The notes under the pieces: generated by a model | What the model was told of the DNA's origin: nothing | The model's input: the letters and a program-made list of their open reading frames with translations, nothing else | The model's database searches: none | Assembly (NCBI RefSeq): GCF_019890615.1 | Contig: NZ_JAINVZ010000017.1 | Span: 1-64,000 of the forward strand | From: Streptantibioticus parmotrematis | GTDB taxonomy: Bacteria > Actinomycetota > Actinomycetes > Streptomycetales > Streptomycetaceae | Length of the DNA: 64,000 nt | Reading direction: 5' to 3' | Program-made: the position numbers and the translations under genes | Shown here: in pieces, positions 8,255 to 16,534 of the stretch | Position numbering within the stretch: the stretch's first letter is position 1 | Layout: each line of letters opens with the position of its first letter

Positions 8255-9057
8255 CCCCTCGAACCCCCGGGCCGGTGCTGCGGCGTACCGCCGTGACCGT
8301 CACGGCCGCCGCCCGGCTCCAGTGGGCGCTGATCAGGCGGTCACCCGGCGACGTCCAAGTCCTGGTCACCATCCCCCTGCTGGCGATCGTCTTCCTCGCC
8401 ATGGCGGACCCCTCCCAGCACCCGCAGACGGCCGCCAGGGCCGCGCTCGCACCCCCGCTCATCGGCCTGTGGAGCATGGCGCTGGTGGTGGCCGGGGAGA
8501 TGATCAGCCAGGACCGGGCATGGGGAACGCTGGAGCCGGTGATCGCTGCGCCCGCCGGACTGGTGCTCGTGGTCTTCGGCCGGATCGCCGCGGTCGTGGT
8601 CACCGGGCTCGCCGCCTTCGCCGAGACCTGGCTGGTGGCGAAAGTGCTGTTCGGCCTGACCATCACCGTGGCGCACCCCGGATGGTTCGCGCTCACCCTG
8701 GCGGCCAGCGTGGTGGCGATGGCCGGGACGGCGTCGGTGATGTCGGCGGTGTTCGTGCTGGCGCGCTCGGCCCGCACGTACCAGAACACCCTGAGCTATC
8801 CGTTCTACCTGCTCGGCGGGGTCGTGCTGCCGGCGAGCCAACTACCCGAGTGGCTGCGTCCGTTGACCCGGGTGGTGTTCCTGTCCTGGGCGTCCGATCT
8901 GCTGCGCGACTCGCTGCGGGACGCGCCGGTGCCGGACGCCTGGCAGCGGGTGGCGGTCATCCTCGGACTGGGCCTGATCGGCTCCGCGGCCGGGGCGTGG
9001 CTGCTGCACCGGGTGACGATCCGGGTCCGCCGTCTGGGAACGCTGGGGCGGGCATGA
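8251..9057 (+). CDS. ABC-2 type permease, first subunit
   Basis: A 268-residue integral membrane protein with about six hydrophobic segments. It carries features of ABC-2 permeases, including the EMISQDRAWGTLEPVIAAP segment (the conserved E-(R)xxGTLE-type motif before the third segment) and YPFYLLGGVVLPASQLPEWL near the C-terminal end. It overlaps the ATPase gene at its start and the second permease gene at its end by four bases each. With 7259 and 9054 it forms one exporter with two non-identical membrane subunits. Confidence 0.9.
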   Translation: MTPRTPGPVLRRTAVTVTAAARLQWALIRRSPGDVQVLVTIPLLAIVFLAMADPSQHPQTAARAALAPPLIGLWSMALVVAGEMISQDRAWGTLEPVIAAPAGLVLVVFGRIAAVVVTGLAAFAETWLVAKVLFGLTITVAHPGWFALTLAASVVAMAGTASVMSAVFVLARSARTYQNTLSYPFYLLGGVVLPASQLPEWLRPLTRVVFLSWASDLLRDSLRDAPVPDAWQRVAVILGLGLIGSAAGAWLLHRVTIRVRRLGTLGRA

Positions 9058-9857
9058 AGCGGATCGCGTACATCCTGCGCATCGTGCGCCACAGCGCCGC
9101 CAACGGCGCGGCGGACTTCCGGGCCACGTACACGTGGAAGAGCTGGACGTTCGGCTGGCTGGCCCGGATGCTCACCCAGGTCGTGTTCTTCGTGGTGGCG
9201 GGACGCGCGCTCGGCGCGACCCACACCCAGCACCAGCTGCTGGTCTCCAACGCGGTCACGGCCTGCGTGATCGAGACGATGGCCGTGGTGAGCACCAGCG
9301 CCCGCGAGCGGCGCGACGGCACCCTGCCGCTGCTGGTCGCCGCGCCGCCCAGCATGATCTGGGTCTTCTTCGGACGCGGCACGCAGCACGTGGTCAGCGG
9401 CACGCTGACGTCGGTGGTGGCGCTGCTGGCGCTGGGGCCGCTGTACGGGGTGAGCTGGTCGTGGTCGTCCGCGCTGCTCGCGGTGCCGGCGGTGATCCTG
9501 ACGGCGCTGGCCAACTACTGCCTGGGGCTCGCGCTTTCGGGCCTCGTGCTCTCGCACACCAGCCTGCGCGGAGTGGCTGCCAACGCCGGGTACATCGCGA
9601 TGATGGCCGTCTGCGGGGTCCAGGTGCCGGTCGCGTTCTGGCCGCTTCCGGTCCAAGTCGTCGCGTACGGGCTGCCGTTGACGTACGGGATCCGCGCCGT
9701 GCAGGCGCTGTCCGCGGGGCAGTCCGTCGCCACGGCGGCCGCCTGGGCCTGCGGGACCGTGCTCGCCGGGTGCCTGTGGTTCCTGCTCGCGGCGGCGGCC
9801 TTCCGCCGGGTCGGCGAACGCGGGCGCCGCAGCGGATCGATCGAGTTCTCCATATGA
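9054..9857 (+). CDS. ABC-2 type permease, second subunit
   Basis: A 267-residue membrane protein with six likely transmembrane segments and the ABC-2 motif STSARERRDGTLPLLVAAP. The C-terminal half contains VPVAFWPLPVQVVAYGLPLTYG, the conserved loop of DrrB-like permeases. It starts four bases inside the previous permease gene, so both are made in step. A perfect hairpin 56 bases after the stop separates this exporter transcript from the following small peptide gene. Confidence 0.9.
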   Translation: MKRIAYILRIVRHSAANGAADFRATYTWKSWTFGWLARMLTQVVFFVVAGRALGATHTQHQLLVSNAVTACVIETMAVVSTSARERRDGTLPLLVAAPPSMIWVFFGRGTQHVVSGTLTSVVALLALGPLYGVSWSWSSALLAVPAVILTALANYCLGLALSGLVLSHTSLRGVAANAGYIAMMAVCGVQVPVAFWPLPVQVVAYGLPLTYGIRAVQALSAGQSVATAAAWACGTVLAGCLWFLLAAAAFRRVGERGRRSGSIEFSI

Positions 9858-9912
9858 GGGCCCCGAGGCGGCGCACCGGGCGCCACCGGACGCCTTCGAA
9901 GACTTCCCGCCC

Positions 9913-9940
9913 GCGTGGGCCGGAGCGCTCCGGCCCACGC
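9913..9940 (+). terminator. Perfect 28-base palindrome ending the exporter transcript
   Basis: The 28 bases are fully self-complementary (two 14-base arms, for example GCGTGGGCC opposite GGCCCACGC). It lies between the exporter genes and the 22-residue peptide gene and would isolate the latter in its own transcription unit. Confidence 0.75.
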
Positions 9941-9995
9941 CCCGAGGACCGGTCCGGCGCGGCCGTGTCCGTCAGCCCCCAGGGCGACGGCGCGG

Positions 9996-10012
9996 CCTCG
10001 ACCGGGTCGAGG
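9996..10012. promoter_or_regulatory. Inverted repeat upstream of the small peptide gene
   Basis: CCTCGACC and GGTCGAGG are perfect 8-base arms around one central base, 32 bases before the peptide start codon. The position fits an operator or an RNA structure near the 5' end of the peptide transcript. A partner protein cannot be named. Confidence 0.4.
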
Positions 10013-10043
10013 TGACGGCCCATCAGATGAGAGGAGGTGTCCC

Positions 10044-10112
10044 ATGACCCGCAACCACGTGGCGCTGATGCGCCCGCGCCTGCAGAAGCTCGTCGTCAAG
10101 GACGGGGAGTGA
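10044..10112 (+). CDS. 22-residue peptide, candidate ribosomal-peptide precursor
   Basis: An ATG with an excellent ribosome-binding site (GAGGAGGTG, four bases upstream) opens a frame of 22 codons. The peptide is basic (three Arg, two Lys, one His), has no Cys, Ser, Tyr, Trp or Phe, and ends KLVVKDGE. It sits alone between two perfect hairpins (9913-9940 and 10119-10151), the usual arrangement when a precursor peptide must be made in excess over its enzymes. The next gene codes for an M16 protease, and PQQ likewise uses a precursor of about 22-24 residues plus M16 peptidases. The gene is too short for usual gene callers. Whether it is modified, and which residues are core, cannot be read from sequence. 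Confidence 0.65.
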   Translation: MTRNHVALMRPRLQKLVVKDGE

Positions 10113-10118
10113 GTCACA

Positions 10119-10151
10119 GCCGCCGTGGAGTCCCCAGGGCTCCACGGCGGC
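10119..10151 (+). terminator. Perfect 12-bp hairpin just after the peptide gene
   Basis: Arms 10119-10130 and 10140-10151 pair perfectly around a 9-base loop, starting seven bases after the peptide stop codon. It may act as a partial terminator or as a stabiliser of the short peptide message, with some read-through into the M16 peptidase operon 58 bases further on. Confidence 0.75.
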
Positions 10152-10209
10152 CCCCAGCCGGCCGGCGCCGACGGGAACGGCCGCCGGTACACGAGAACGA
10201 GGAGCGCCC

Positions 10210-11454
10210 ATGTCGTCCCCGATGACCGTCCACCAGCTCGACGACCGCCTCACGGTCGTGTGCGACACCGACCCGCGGCTGCGGACGACGACGTGGTGCC
10301 TGCGCACCGGATTCGGCGCCCGGCACGATCCGGTCGGCAAGGGCGGCATCGCACACCTGCTGGAACACTTGCTGATGTCGGTCCCGGTGGACGGCGGCCC
10401 CGGCCTGAGCGAGCGGGTGGAGGCGACGGGCGGCTCCTGCAACGCGATGACCGGGCCGGACTTCCTGCTGGTGCACGCCAGGACCCGATCCGAGGACGCC
10501 CACCGGGTGCTGGGCTGGCTGGCCGAGGCCGCGGTCGCACCCGACCTGACCAAGGACCGGCTCGACGCCGAACGCGAAGTGGTGCTGCGGGAGTTGGCGA
10601 CCGCCGCCGCCGACCCGAGCGACGCGGTGCGCGAGGCGGTCTACACCGAGCTGTTCCCGGAGCACCCGCTCGGCCGGGTCGTCGGCGGCACGCCCGAGGA
10701 GCTGGCCGGGGTGACCGTCGCCGACGTCCTCGACACGCATGCCGAGCGGTTCCTCGCCTCCCGCCACCTGCTGATCTGCGTGGGACCGCAGGCGATGGAC
10801 GAGATCCTGCCCGCCGTCCGCGCCACCCCGCTGGGTGCCCTGCCGCCCGCCCGCACCGCCCCCGACGGGCCACGCGTGGCGCCGTCGCTGCCCGTCGTAC
10901 GCCGCGACCGGCCGGCATGGCCGCGGGACGAGTTCTGCTGGCTCGTCCTGTGCGCACGCGCCGCGCCCCGCGACAGCGAACTGCGGGCGGCGGAGAAGGT
11001 GCTGGCACAGCTGATGGGCGGTAGCCCGGCGTCCCTCGCCTACCAGCGGCTGCGCAACGAACGCGGGCTGGCCTACCTCTTCCACGCCCAGCAACGCGGC
11101 TACGCCGAGTCGGGCGTCTGGTACATGATCGTCGGCGTCGAGGCCGAACGCGGCCCGGCCACGCTGGAGGTGGCCCGCGAACTCCTCGCCGAGCTGGCCG
11201 GACGCGGCCCCGGCGAGGCCGCGCTCGACGCCGCGCGGACCCAGGCGGGGATGTCGCTGGTGTTCGCCGCCGAGCAGCCGCAGGACCGGGTGCTGCAACT
11301 CGCCGCCCACGTCGCACCCACAGGCGAGGGCCCACCTTGGTCGCTGGAGCGGGAGTTGGAACTGCTGCACCAGGTCACCGCGCGGGACGTGCGGGACGCG
11401 GCAGCGCGGATGCTCGACGGCCTCCACGTCATCGTGCGCCCGGAGGCGTCATGA
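10210..11454 (+). CDS. M16-family zinc metallopeptidase
   Basis: A 414-residue protease with the inverted zinc motif HLLEH (His49, Glu52, His53) and the distal acidic segment DAEREVVLRE around residue 120-128 that supplies the third ligand. The C-terminal domain keeps the substrate-binding signature LRNERGLAYLF and a later Tyr/Gly-rich stretch. M16 enzymes degrade or trim short peptides inside a closed chamber; relatives process PQQ and other ribosomal peptides. Its place directly after the 22-residue peptide gene strongly suggests that peptide, or its modified form, is the substrate. It has its own ribosome-binding site (GAGGAGC) and its stop overlaps the GNAT start (ATGA). Confidence 0.92.
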   Translation: MSSPMTVHQLDDRLTVVCDTDPRLRTTTWCLRTGFGARHDPVGKGGIAHLLEHLLMSVPVDGGPGLSERVEATGGSCNAMTGPDFLLVHARTRSEDAHRVLGWLAEAAVAPDLTKDRLDAEREVVLRELATAAADPSDAVREAVYTELFPEHPLGRVVGGTPEELAGVTVADVLDTHAERFLASRHLLICVGPQAMDEILPAVRATPLGALPPARTAPDGPRVAPSLPVVRRDRPAWPRDEFCWLVLCARAAPRDSELRAAEKVLAQLMGGSPASLAYQRLRNERGLAYLFHAQQRGYAESGVWYMIVGVEAERGPATLEVARELLAELAGRGPGEAALDAARTQAGMSLVFAAEQPQDRVLQLAAHVAPTGEGPPWSLERELELLHQVTARDVRDAAARMLDGLHVIVRPEAS

Positions 11455-12392
11455 ACAGCCCGTCGTCCGCACGGACTTCACGTAACGCGTCGACGTCGAA
11501 GACGTCAGGGACTTCGGAGACGTCAGGGACTTCAGGGACTTCACAAGCCTCAAGCGCCTCGCAGGGCGAGCCGGTCAGCGAGGCGTTCCTGCGCGGCGCG
11601 CGCGCCGCCGGGCTGCTGACCGCCTCGGTGCTCGGCGACTGCGTGGCCGACCTGACCGAGGAGCCCTTCACCGGGGAACGCCAACTGCTCGTCGAATACG
11701 CCTCGCCGCGCCTGCTCGCCGACGCCCCGGCCTTCGCCAGGACGGTACGCGCCCTCGTCGCCGACCGCGGGCTGCCGGTCGACCGCGTCGTGGTGCGCGT
11801 CCCGGGCGGCCTGACGATGCCCGAACCGTGGGCTCCGTACCTCACGTACCTGCGGTGGACGGGCGAGGGCGACGCGGCCGCCGGGCAGGAGGCCGGGACC
11901 GACGGCGTGACCATCGCCACCGCGGGCGAGGCGGACGACCCGGTGGTCGTGGGATGGCTCGTCCGCGCCTTCCGCGCGGCCGGGACGGCGCGCGGCTCCG
12001 CCGTCGACGAGGGCGCGGCGCTCGACCAGGCCCGCGCGGTGCTCGACCAGCCCGACAGGGTGACGCTGATGGCCTGGTCCGAGGGGCGACCGGTCGGACA
12101 CGCCACGCTGCTCACGGAGGCCGTGGACGACGTGAGCGGGCTGCGCTTCGTGGAGCTGCTCGACGTCCTGGTGGAGCCCTCCGACCGTGCGCGCGCCGTC
12201 TCGGCCCGGCTCGTGGCCGCCGCGACGTCGGTGGCGACACGGGAGGGCCACACGCTGGTCGGGAACGTCGTGCACGGACTGCCGCCGGACCCGCGGTCGG
12301 CCCAGGTGGTCGCCGGGCTGGAGGCGCACGGCTGGCGTACGAGCCATCGCTACTGGTCGGCGCCCCAAGGCGACGAAGGAAGCCGGACATGA
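11451..12392 (+). CDS. GNAT-like N-acetyltransferase with low-complexity N-terminus
   Basis: A 313-residue protein whose C-terminal half looks like a GNAT fold: VTLMAWSEGRPVGHATLL, then LRFVELLDVLVEPSDRARAV, the core strands and acetyl-CoA loop region, although the usual Q/RxxGxG/A is degenerate. The first 30 residues are a Ser/Thr-rich run encoded by short direct repeats, probably dispensable. It overlaps the M16 gene by four bases and the nucleotidyltransferase gene by four, so it belongs to the same transcript. The substrate may be the peptide intermediate or an attached sugar or amine. The family assignment is moderately sure. Confidence 0.7.
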   Translation: MNSPSSARTSRNASTSKTSGTSETSGTSGTSQASSASQGEPVSEAFLRGARAAGLLTASVLGDCVADLTEEPFTGERQLLVEYASPRLLADAPAFARTVRALVADRGLPVDRVVVRVPGGLTMPEPWAPYLTYLRWTGEGDAAAGQEAGTDGVTIATAGEADDPVVVGWLVRAFRAAGTARGSAVDEGAALDQARAVLDQPDRVTLMAWSEGRPVGHATLLTEAVDDVSGLRFVELLDVLVEPSDRARAVSARLVAAATSVATREGHTLVGNVVHGLPPDPRSAQVVAGLEAHGWRTSHRYWSAPQGDEGSRT

Positions 12393-13591
12393 CCGACGCT
12401 CCCGCCGGGCCCTTCCCCGGCGCCGTCACCCCGGCCGCGCGACGCACCGGCTCGACGGACGCCGCTGGTGCGGACGGCTCGTTCCGGCCGACGTCGGGCC
12501 TGCTGCTGCGGCTGCTGGGCGGCAACGAGGACGAGACGCCGCGCGCGGTGCTGAGACGGCTGAGATCGCGTGCGTGGACGATGCCGCCGCTGCTGTTGTC
12601 GCTGCTCGCCCGCGAGGGCGTCCCGCTCGGTTCCGGCTCGGCGGACGAACTGCGCCGCGCCCGGGAGCGGGCCGCCGTGTACGACGCGGTCCTCGCCTCG
12701 GTGACCGGGACCGGCGTACGGCCGCTCAAGGGCCCGTCGCTGGCCCGCTGGTACCCCGCCGACATGGTGCGCCCGGTCGGCGACCTCGATCTCGTGGCCC
12801 CCGACGAGCCCGCCCTGTGGGACGTGGTGCGCAGGCTGCTGCGCGAACACCCGTTGGAGCACGTGGAGTTGGCCACCCTGTGGGCGCAGGGCACGGACCA
12901 CCTGATCGTCGGCGTCTACTGGCCGTCCGCCGATCCGCTGCTCGACCGGGGCCTGAACGTCGAGGTCTCCACGTTCGGCTACGCGGGCGACGGGAGTGCC
13001 GTGCCACTGCGGGCGGGACTGCCGGGGGACCAGACGGCAGCGGACCTGCTGGCGCTCGCGGAGGAGCGGTTCCAACGGGAGTTCGCGGTCAAGGACCTGC
13101 TGGACGTCGCCCTCGTGCTCACCTCGGCCGAGGCTCCCGACCTCGCGGACCTGGTGGTCACGGCAGCCGAGTACCGACTCGCCCCGGAACTGGGCGAGTT
13201 GACGGACCGCACCGCCGACGTCCTGGGGCTGCCCGCGCTGCTGCCCGAGCGCGTTCGCACGGCACTCGCCGACGCCGCGGCGTGGGAGCGCGACCGGCGC
13301 ACCAGGCACAGCGCACAACAGCCTGAGACGGGTGAGGTCGACGGGCTGTCGGTCATGCAGCGTCTCGACGCGGGGCTCCCCCTCCACGGGCTTCCCCTCG
13401 GCGACCTCGGTGTGCGCCCATGGCCGGTCTCCCGGTACGAGCGCTTCGGCGACGAACTCGTGCTGCGCACACCCATAGGCGACTTCCTGCTCGTCGGCAG
13501 CGAACCGGTGGACCCGCGGCGGCCCGCGGCCGTGTCGGCCGCGCTGCGCCGGAAGGACACCGCATGTGAGAAGGAGAGGAGCGGCGAATGA
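12389..13591 (+). CDS. Nucleotidyltransferase family protein (NTP_transf_5 type)
   Basis: A 400-residue protein with the Pol-beta-like nucleotidyltransferase motif seen in this family: RPLKGPSLARWYPADMVRPV followed by GDLDLV, where Asp132 and Asp134 are the likely metal ligands. Relatives (PF14907) often lie beside HPr-kinase-like genes in lasso-peptide and related clusters, as here. The C-terminal region (about 330-400) is a separate small domain resembling the clan's beta-rich tail. Overlaps of four bases on both sides place it in the core operon. It may nucleotidylate the peptide or a sugar; this is inference from family only. Confidence 0.75.
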   Translation: MTDAPAGPFPGAVTPAARRTGSTDAAGADGSFRPTSGLLLRLLGGNEDETPRAVLRRLRSRAWTMPPLLLSLLAREGVPLGSGSADELRRARERAAVYDAVLASVTGTGVRPLKGPSLARWYPADMVRPVGDLDLVAPDEPALWDVVRRLLREHPLEHVELATLWAQGTDHLIVGVYWPSADPLLDRGLNVEVSTFGYAGDGSAVPLRAGLPGDQTAADLLALAEERFQREFAVKDLLDVALVLTSAEAPDLADLVVTAAEYRLAPELGELTDRTADVLGLPALLPERVRTALADAAAWERDRRTRHSAQQPETGEVDGLSVMQRLDAGLPLHGLPLGDLGVRPWPVSRYERFGDELVLRTPIGDFLLVGSEPVDPRRPAAVSAALRRKDTACEKERSGE

Positions 13592-14448
13592 AGCTCGCGC
13601 TCATCACGGATGAGGTCGGCCAGGACGTCGAGGAGGCGATCAGGCTCGGTCTCGACTTCGGCATCCGGCACTTCGCGATCAGGTCCGCGTGGGGCCTGAA
13701 CGTGGCGGAGTTCGAAGACGCCCACCTGGAGCGCCTGGAAGCGCTCCTGGAGACCTACGACGTCGGCGTCTCCAGTGTGCTGTCCCCGCTGTTCAAATGC
13801 CATCTGCCCGGCGGGCCCGACCGGCCGCACCACGACCCGCACTTCGTGGGCTTCTCCCGCGACCCGCGCGACCACCTCGACCGGGTGGGGGCGCTCGCCG
13901 CCACCGCCGGCAGGCTCCGGGCGCCTGTGCTGCGCCTGTTCTCGTTCCTCCTCCCCGACCTCCCCGACCTGCCTGGCCTCCCCGGCCTCCCCGACGGCAT
14001 CTCCGCTCCCGGCCGCCTGCCCGAGGCCGCGTACGCCGAGCTCGCGCGGATTCCGGGCGCGATGCCGCCGGGCACGGTGGCCGCCATGGAGAACGAGCAC
14101 GTGTGCCACATCCGGACGCTGCCCGAGTTGCAGGACTTCCTCGGTGAACGCGGTGAGGGGTTCGGCGCGGCCCTCGACCTGTCCAACCACCACCTCGCGG
14201 GCGGTTCCGTCGATCCCACGGCGATGACCCCGCACCTCGTGGCGCGCGCGGTCGACCTGCACGTCAAGGACCGCCGCGACGGACGCTACGTGCCGGTGGG
14301 GCAGGGCACGTTCGACTGGTCCGGCATCCTGCGCCGCGTGCGGGACCTGGGCTACGACGGGTTCGTCACGCTCGAATCCCATCTGCGCGGCGACGAGGAG
14401 GGCGTGCGCGCCTCCCTCACCGCATTGCGCAAGGTCGTGACCGCGTGA
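13588..14448 (+). CDS. Sugar phosphate isomerase/epimerase-like TIM barrel
   Basis: A 286-residue AP-endonuclease-2-type TIM barrel. It starts LALITDEVGQDVEEAIRLGL, the standard first strand of this family, and carries the expected metal ligands in order: the Glu in AMENEHVCH, the Asp/His segment ALDLSNHH, HVKDRR, and the final Glu in VTLESHLRG. Such enzymes isomerise or epimerise sugars and inosose-type compounds. With the Gfo/Idh oxidoreductase two genes later it suggests a carbohydrate-like or polyol building block. It has a good ribosome-binding site (AAGGAGAGGAG) and overlaps the previous gene by four bases. Confidence 0.85.
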   Translation: MKLALITDEVGQDVEEAIRLGLDFGIRHFAIRSAWGLNVAEFEDAHLERLEALLETYDVGVSSVLSPLFKCHLPGGPDRPHHDPHFVGFSRDPRDHLDRVGALAATAGRLRAPVLRLFSFLLPDLPDLPGLPGLPDGISAPGRLPEAAYAELARIPGAMPPGTVAAMENEHVCHIRTLPELQDFLGERGEGFGAALDLSNHHLAGGSVDPTAMTPHLVARAVDLHVKDRRDGRYVPVGQGTFDWSGILRRVRDLGYDGFVTLESHLRGDEEGVRASLTALRKVVTA

Positions 14449-15452
14449 CCTCCACGAGGCTCGACGCCGCCCGAAAAGGCACGCCACGAGAACAACTCGA
14501 CCTCGTGCGCGAGTTGGCCGCCGCCCACAGCAACTGGGGCCGGTGGGGCGCGGACGACGAGTTGGGCACGCTCAACCTGGCCGACGCACGAGCGGTCGGC
14601 CGGGGCGCGGCGAGCGTGCTGGACGGCAGGGTCTTCTCGCTCGCGCTCCCGCTCGGCCAGGACGGCCCGCAGAACGGCACGTTGGGCCGCTTCAACCCCG
14701 TCCACCTCATGCTGCGCGACGGCGGCGACGTGGTGACCGGCGCGATGGTCGACGACTTCTACGACGGCCGGGACCGCCACATGCGCGGCACCGACGGCCT
14801 GGTGATCCTGCCGTTGCAGGCCGGAACGCACTGGGACGCGCTCAGCCATGTGATGTTCGAGGGCCGGATGTACAACGACCGCCCCGCGGCCGAGGTCAGC
14901 AGTCGTGGCGCACGCCGCAACGCCATCAGCCGGGCCGCCGCGCACGTCGTCACCCGCGGCGTCCTGCTGGACCTCCCCCGGCACCTGAACGACGGCCGGC
15001 CGCTCGCCCCCGGCCGGTCCGTCGGGGCCGACGAACTCCGCTCCTGCGCCCGGGCACAGGGGTGCGAGGTCGAGGAAGGCGACGCGCTGCTGATCAGGAC
15101 CGGCCACCTCCAGCGCTACCGGAGCGCCGGGGCGTGGTCGGACTACGTGGCGGGACCCGCGCCCGGCCTGAGCCTCGACAGCGCCCACTGGCTGGCCGAG
15201 CGCGGTGTGGCGGCGGTGGCCGTCGACACCTGGGCGGCGGAGGTGCTGCCCAACGAGACGCCCGCGGTCATGCAGCCCCTGCACATCGTGCTGGTGTGGT
15301 CGATGGGGCTGCTGCTGGGCGAGATGTTCGCGCTGGACGAACTGGCCGAGGACTGCGCCCGCGACGGGCGCTACACCTTCCTGTTCAGCGCTCCCCCGCT
15401 GCCGTTCGACGGCGGTGTGGCCTCGCCCGTCAACCCGGTCGCGGTCAAGTGA
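14445..15452 (+). CDS. Cyclase-family (PF04199) metal-dependent hydrolase
   Basis: A 335-residue member of the cyclase/kynurenine-formamidase family. The metal-binding motif is present as AGTHWDALSH (family form HxGTHxDxPxH; the first His is replaced by Gln-Ala before GTH), and the later VAVDTWAAEV and HIVLV segments match the dimer-interface and second ligand regions. Family members hydrolyse amides or cyclise or decarboxylate small metabolites, including polyketide precursors. GTG at 14445 overlaps the preceding stop. The loss of the first motif position could change metal binding; the reaction here is not known. Confidence 0.82.
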   Translation: MTSTRLDAARKGTPREQLDLVRELAAAHSNWGRWGADDELGTLNLADARAVGRGAASVLDGRVFSLALPLGQDGPQNGTLGRFNPVHLMLRDGGDVVTGAMVDDFYDGRDRHMRGTDGLVILPLQAGTHWDALSHVMFEGRMYNDRPAAEVSSRGARRNAISRAAAHVVTRGVLLDLPRHLNDGRPLAPGRSVGADELRSCARAQGCEVEEGDALLIRTGHLQRYRSAGAWSDYVAGPAPGLSLDSAHWLAERGVAAVAVDTWAAEVLPNETPAVMQPLHIVLVWSMGLLLGEMFALDELAEDCARDGRYTFLFSAPPLPFDGGVASPVNPVAVK

Positions 15453-15472
15453 CGTACGAGAGGAACGAGCGG

Positions 15473-16534
15473 ATGACGACAGTTGGACAGCCGCCGGAGC
15501 GCTTCCGCCCGGTCGGCGTCGCCCTGTTCGGCTACGGCGCCTGGGGCGGCAACCACGCACGTGTGCTGTCGTCCACCGGCGACGCGCGGTTGAGCGGGAT
15601 AGTCGAGCCCGACCCGGAGCGCCGCGAGGCCGCCCGTGCGGCGCACCCGGACGTCCCGGTGTGGCGGGACGCGACTGCCGCCCTGCGCGATCCCGAGGTG
15701 GAGGCGGTCGTGGTCGCCACGCCCGCGCACACCCACGCGCGGGTCGCCGAGGAGGTCGTCACCGCCGGGCGGCACGTGCTGGTCGAGAAGCCGTTCGCGA
15801 CCCGCGGACGCGACGCGCAGCAGGTGGCACGGCGGGCGCGCGCGGCGGGCGTGGTGTCGATGGCCGGGCACACCTTCCTGTACGCGCAGCCGGTGCTCAA
15901 CATCGCCCGGATCCTGCGGGAAGGCCTGCTGGACGCACCGGTGTTCGTACGCAGCGAGCGGCTGGGCAGCCGCAGGCGCGCCGACTGCGGCGCGTTGTGG
16001 AACCTGGCGCCGCACGACGTGTCGATCCTGCTGCATCTGCTGGACTCGCCGGTCGCCGAGGTGTCCGCCCGCAGCCACGTCTTCCGCTCCGGCGGCTCCG
16101 CCGGCCACGACGACGCGACCAGCGTCGACCTGACCTTCGAGTCCGGCGCGGCGGCCGCGGTGCAGGTCTCCTGGCGCAGCGCCGGCAAGCGCCGTGCGTT
16201 GTCCGTGCTGGGTGAGACGTGGTCGATGGAGTACCTGAACCGGTCCGGCGGCGACCACCTCGCGCTCGACTGCGGACCCGCGGCGGCCGACCAGGACGCG
16301 CTGCGCCAACTGCTCTACGAGGGCTGCGAGTTGGCCGACGGCGGCGTGCGCTACCGGGAGCCGCTCCAGGCCGAGGTGGAGCACTTCGCACGGTGCTGCC
16401 GCACCGGTGAGACGCCGCGCACCGGCGCGCGGCACGCGATCGAGACGGCGCGGGTCCTGGAGGCCGCCGAGCGGTCGGCGGCCGAGGGCGGGGCCCCGGT
16501 GCGGCTGGCAGCCGGGAAGGAACTGGCCGCGTGA
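15473..16534 (+). CDS. Gfo/Idh/MocA-family NAD(P)-dependent oxidoreductase
   Basis: A 353-residue dehydrogenase with an N-terminal Rossmann fold (VGVALFGYGAWGGNHARVL), the lysine motif HVLVEKPFA, and WNLAPHDVSILLHLL, the segment bearing the catalytic Asp/His pair, closest in style to WlbA-like sugar 3-dehydrogenases. These enzymes oxidise or reduce sugars, inositols and nucleotide sugars. The ATG at 15473 follows GAGAGGAACGAGCGG, 20 bases after the cyclase gene; the end overlaps the second HPr-kinase-like gene (GTGA). Together with the isomerase and glycosyltransferase it points to a sugar or cyclitol moiety in the product. Confidence 0.88.
   Translation: MTTVGQPPERFRPVGVALFGYGAWGGNHARVLSSTGDARLSGIVEPDPERREAARAAHPDVPVWRDATAALRDPEVEAVVVATPAHTHARVAEEVVTAGRHVLVEKPFATRGRDAQQVARRARAAGVVSMAGHTFLYAQPVLNIARILREGLLDAPVFVRSERLGSRRRADCGALWNLAPHDVSILLHLLDSPVAEVSARSHVFRSGGSAGHDDATSVDLTFESGAAAAVQVSWRSAGKRRALSVLGETWSMEYLNRSGGDHLALDCGPAAADQDALRQLLYEGCELADGGVRYREPLQAEVEHFARCCRTGETPRTGARHAIETARVLEAAERSAAEGGAPVRLAAGKELAA

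Noticed and set aside
10044-11454. PQQ biosynthesis genes
   Set aside because: The small peptide plus M16 protease resemble PqqA and PqqF, but the peptide lacks the Glu-x3-Tyr core and there is no radical SAM PqqE, PqqC or PqqB.
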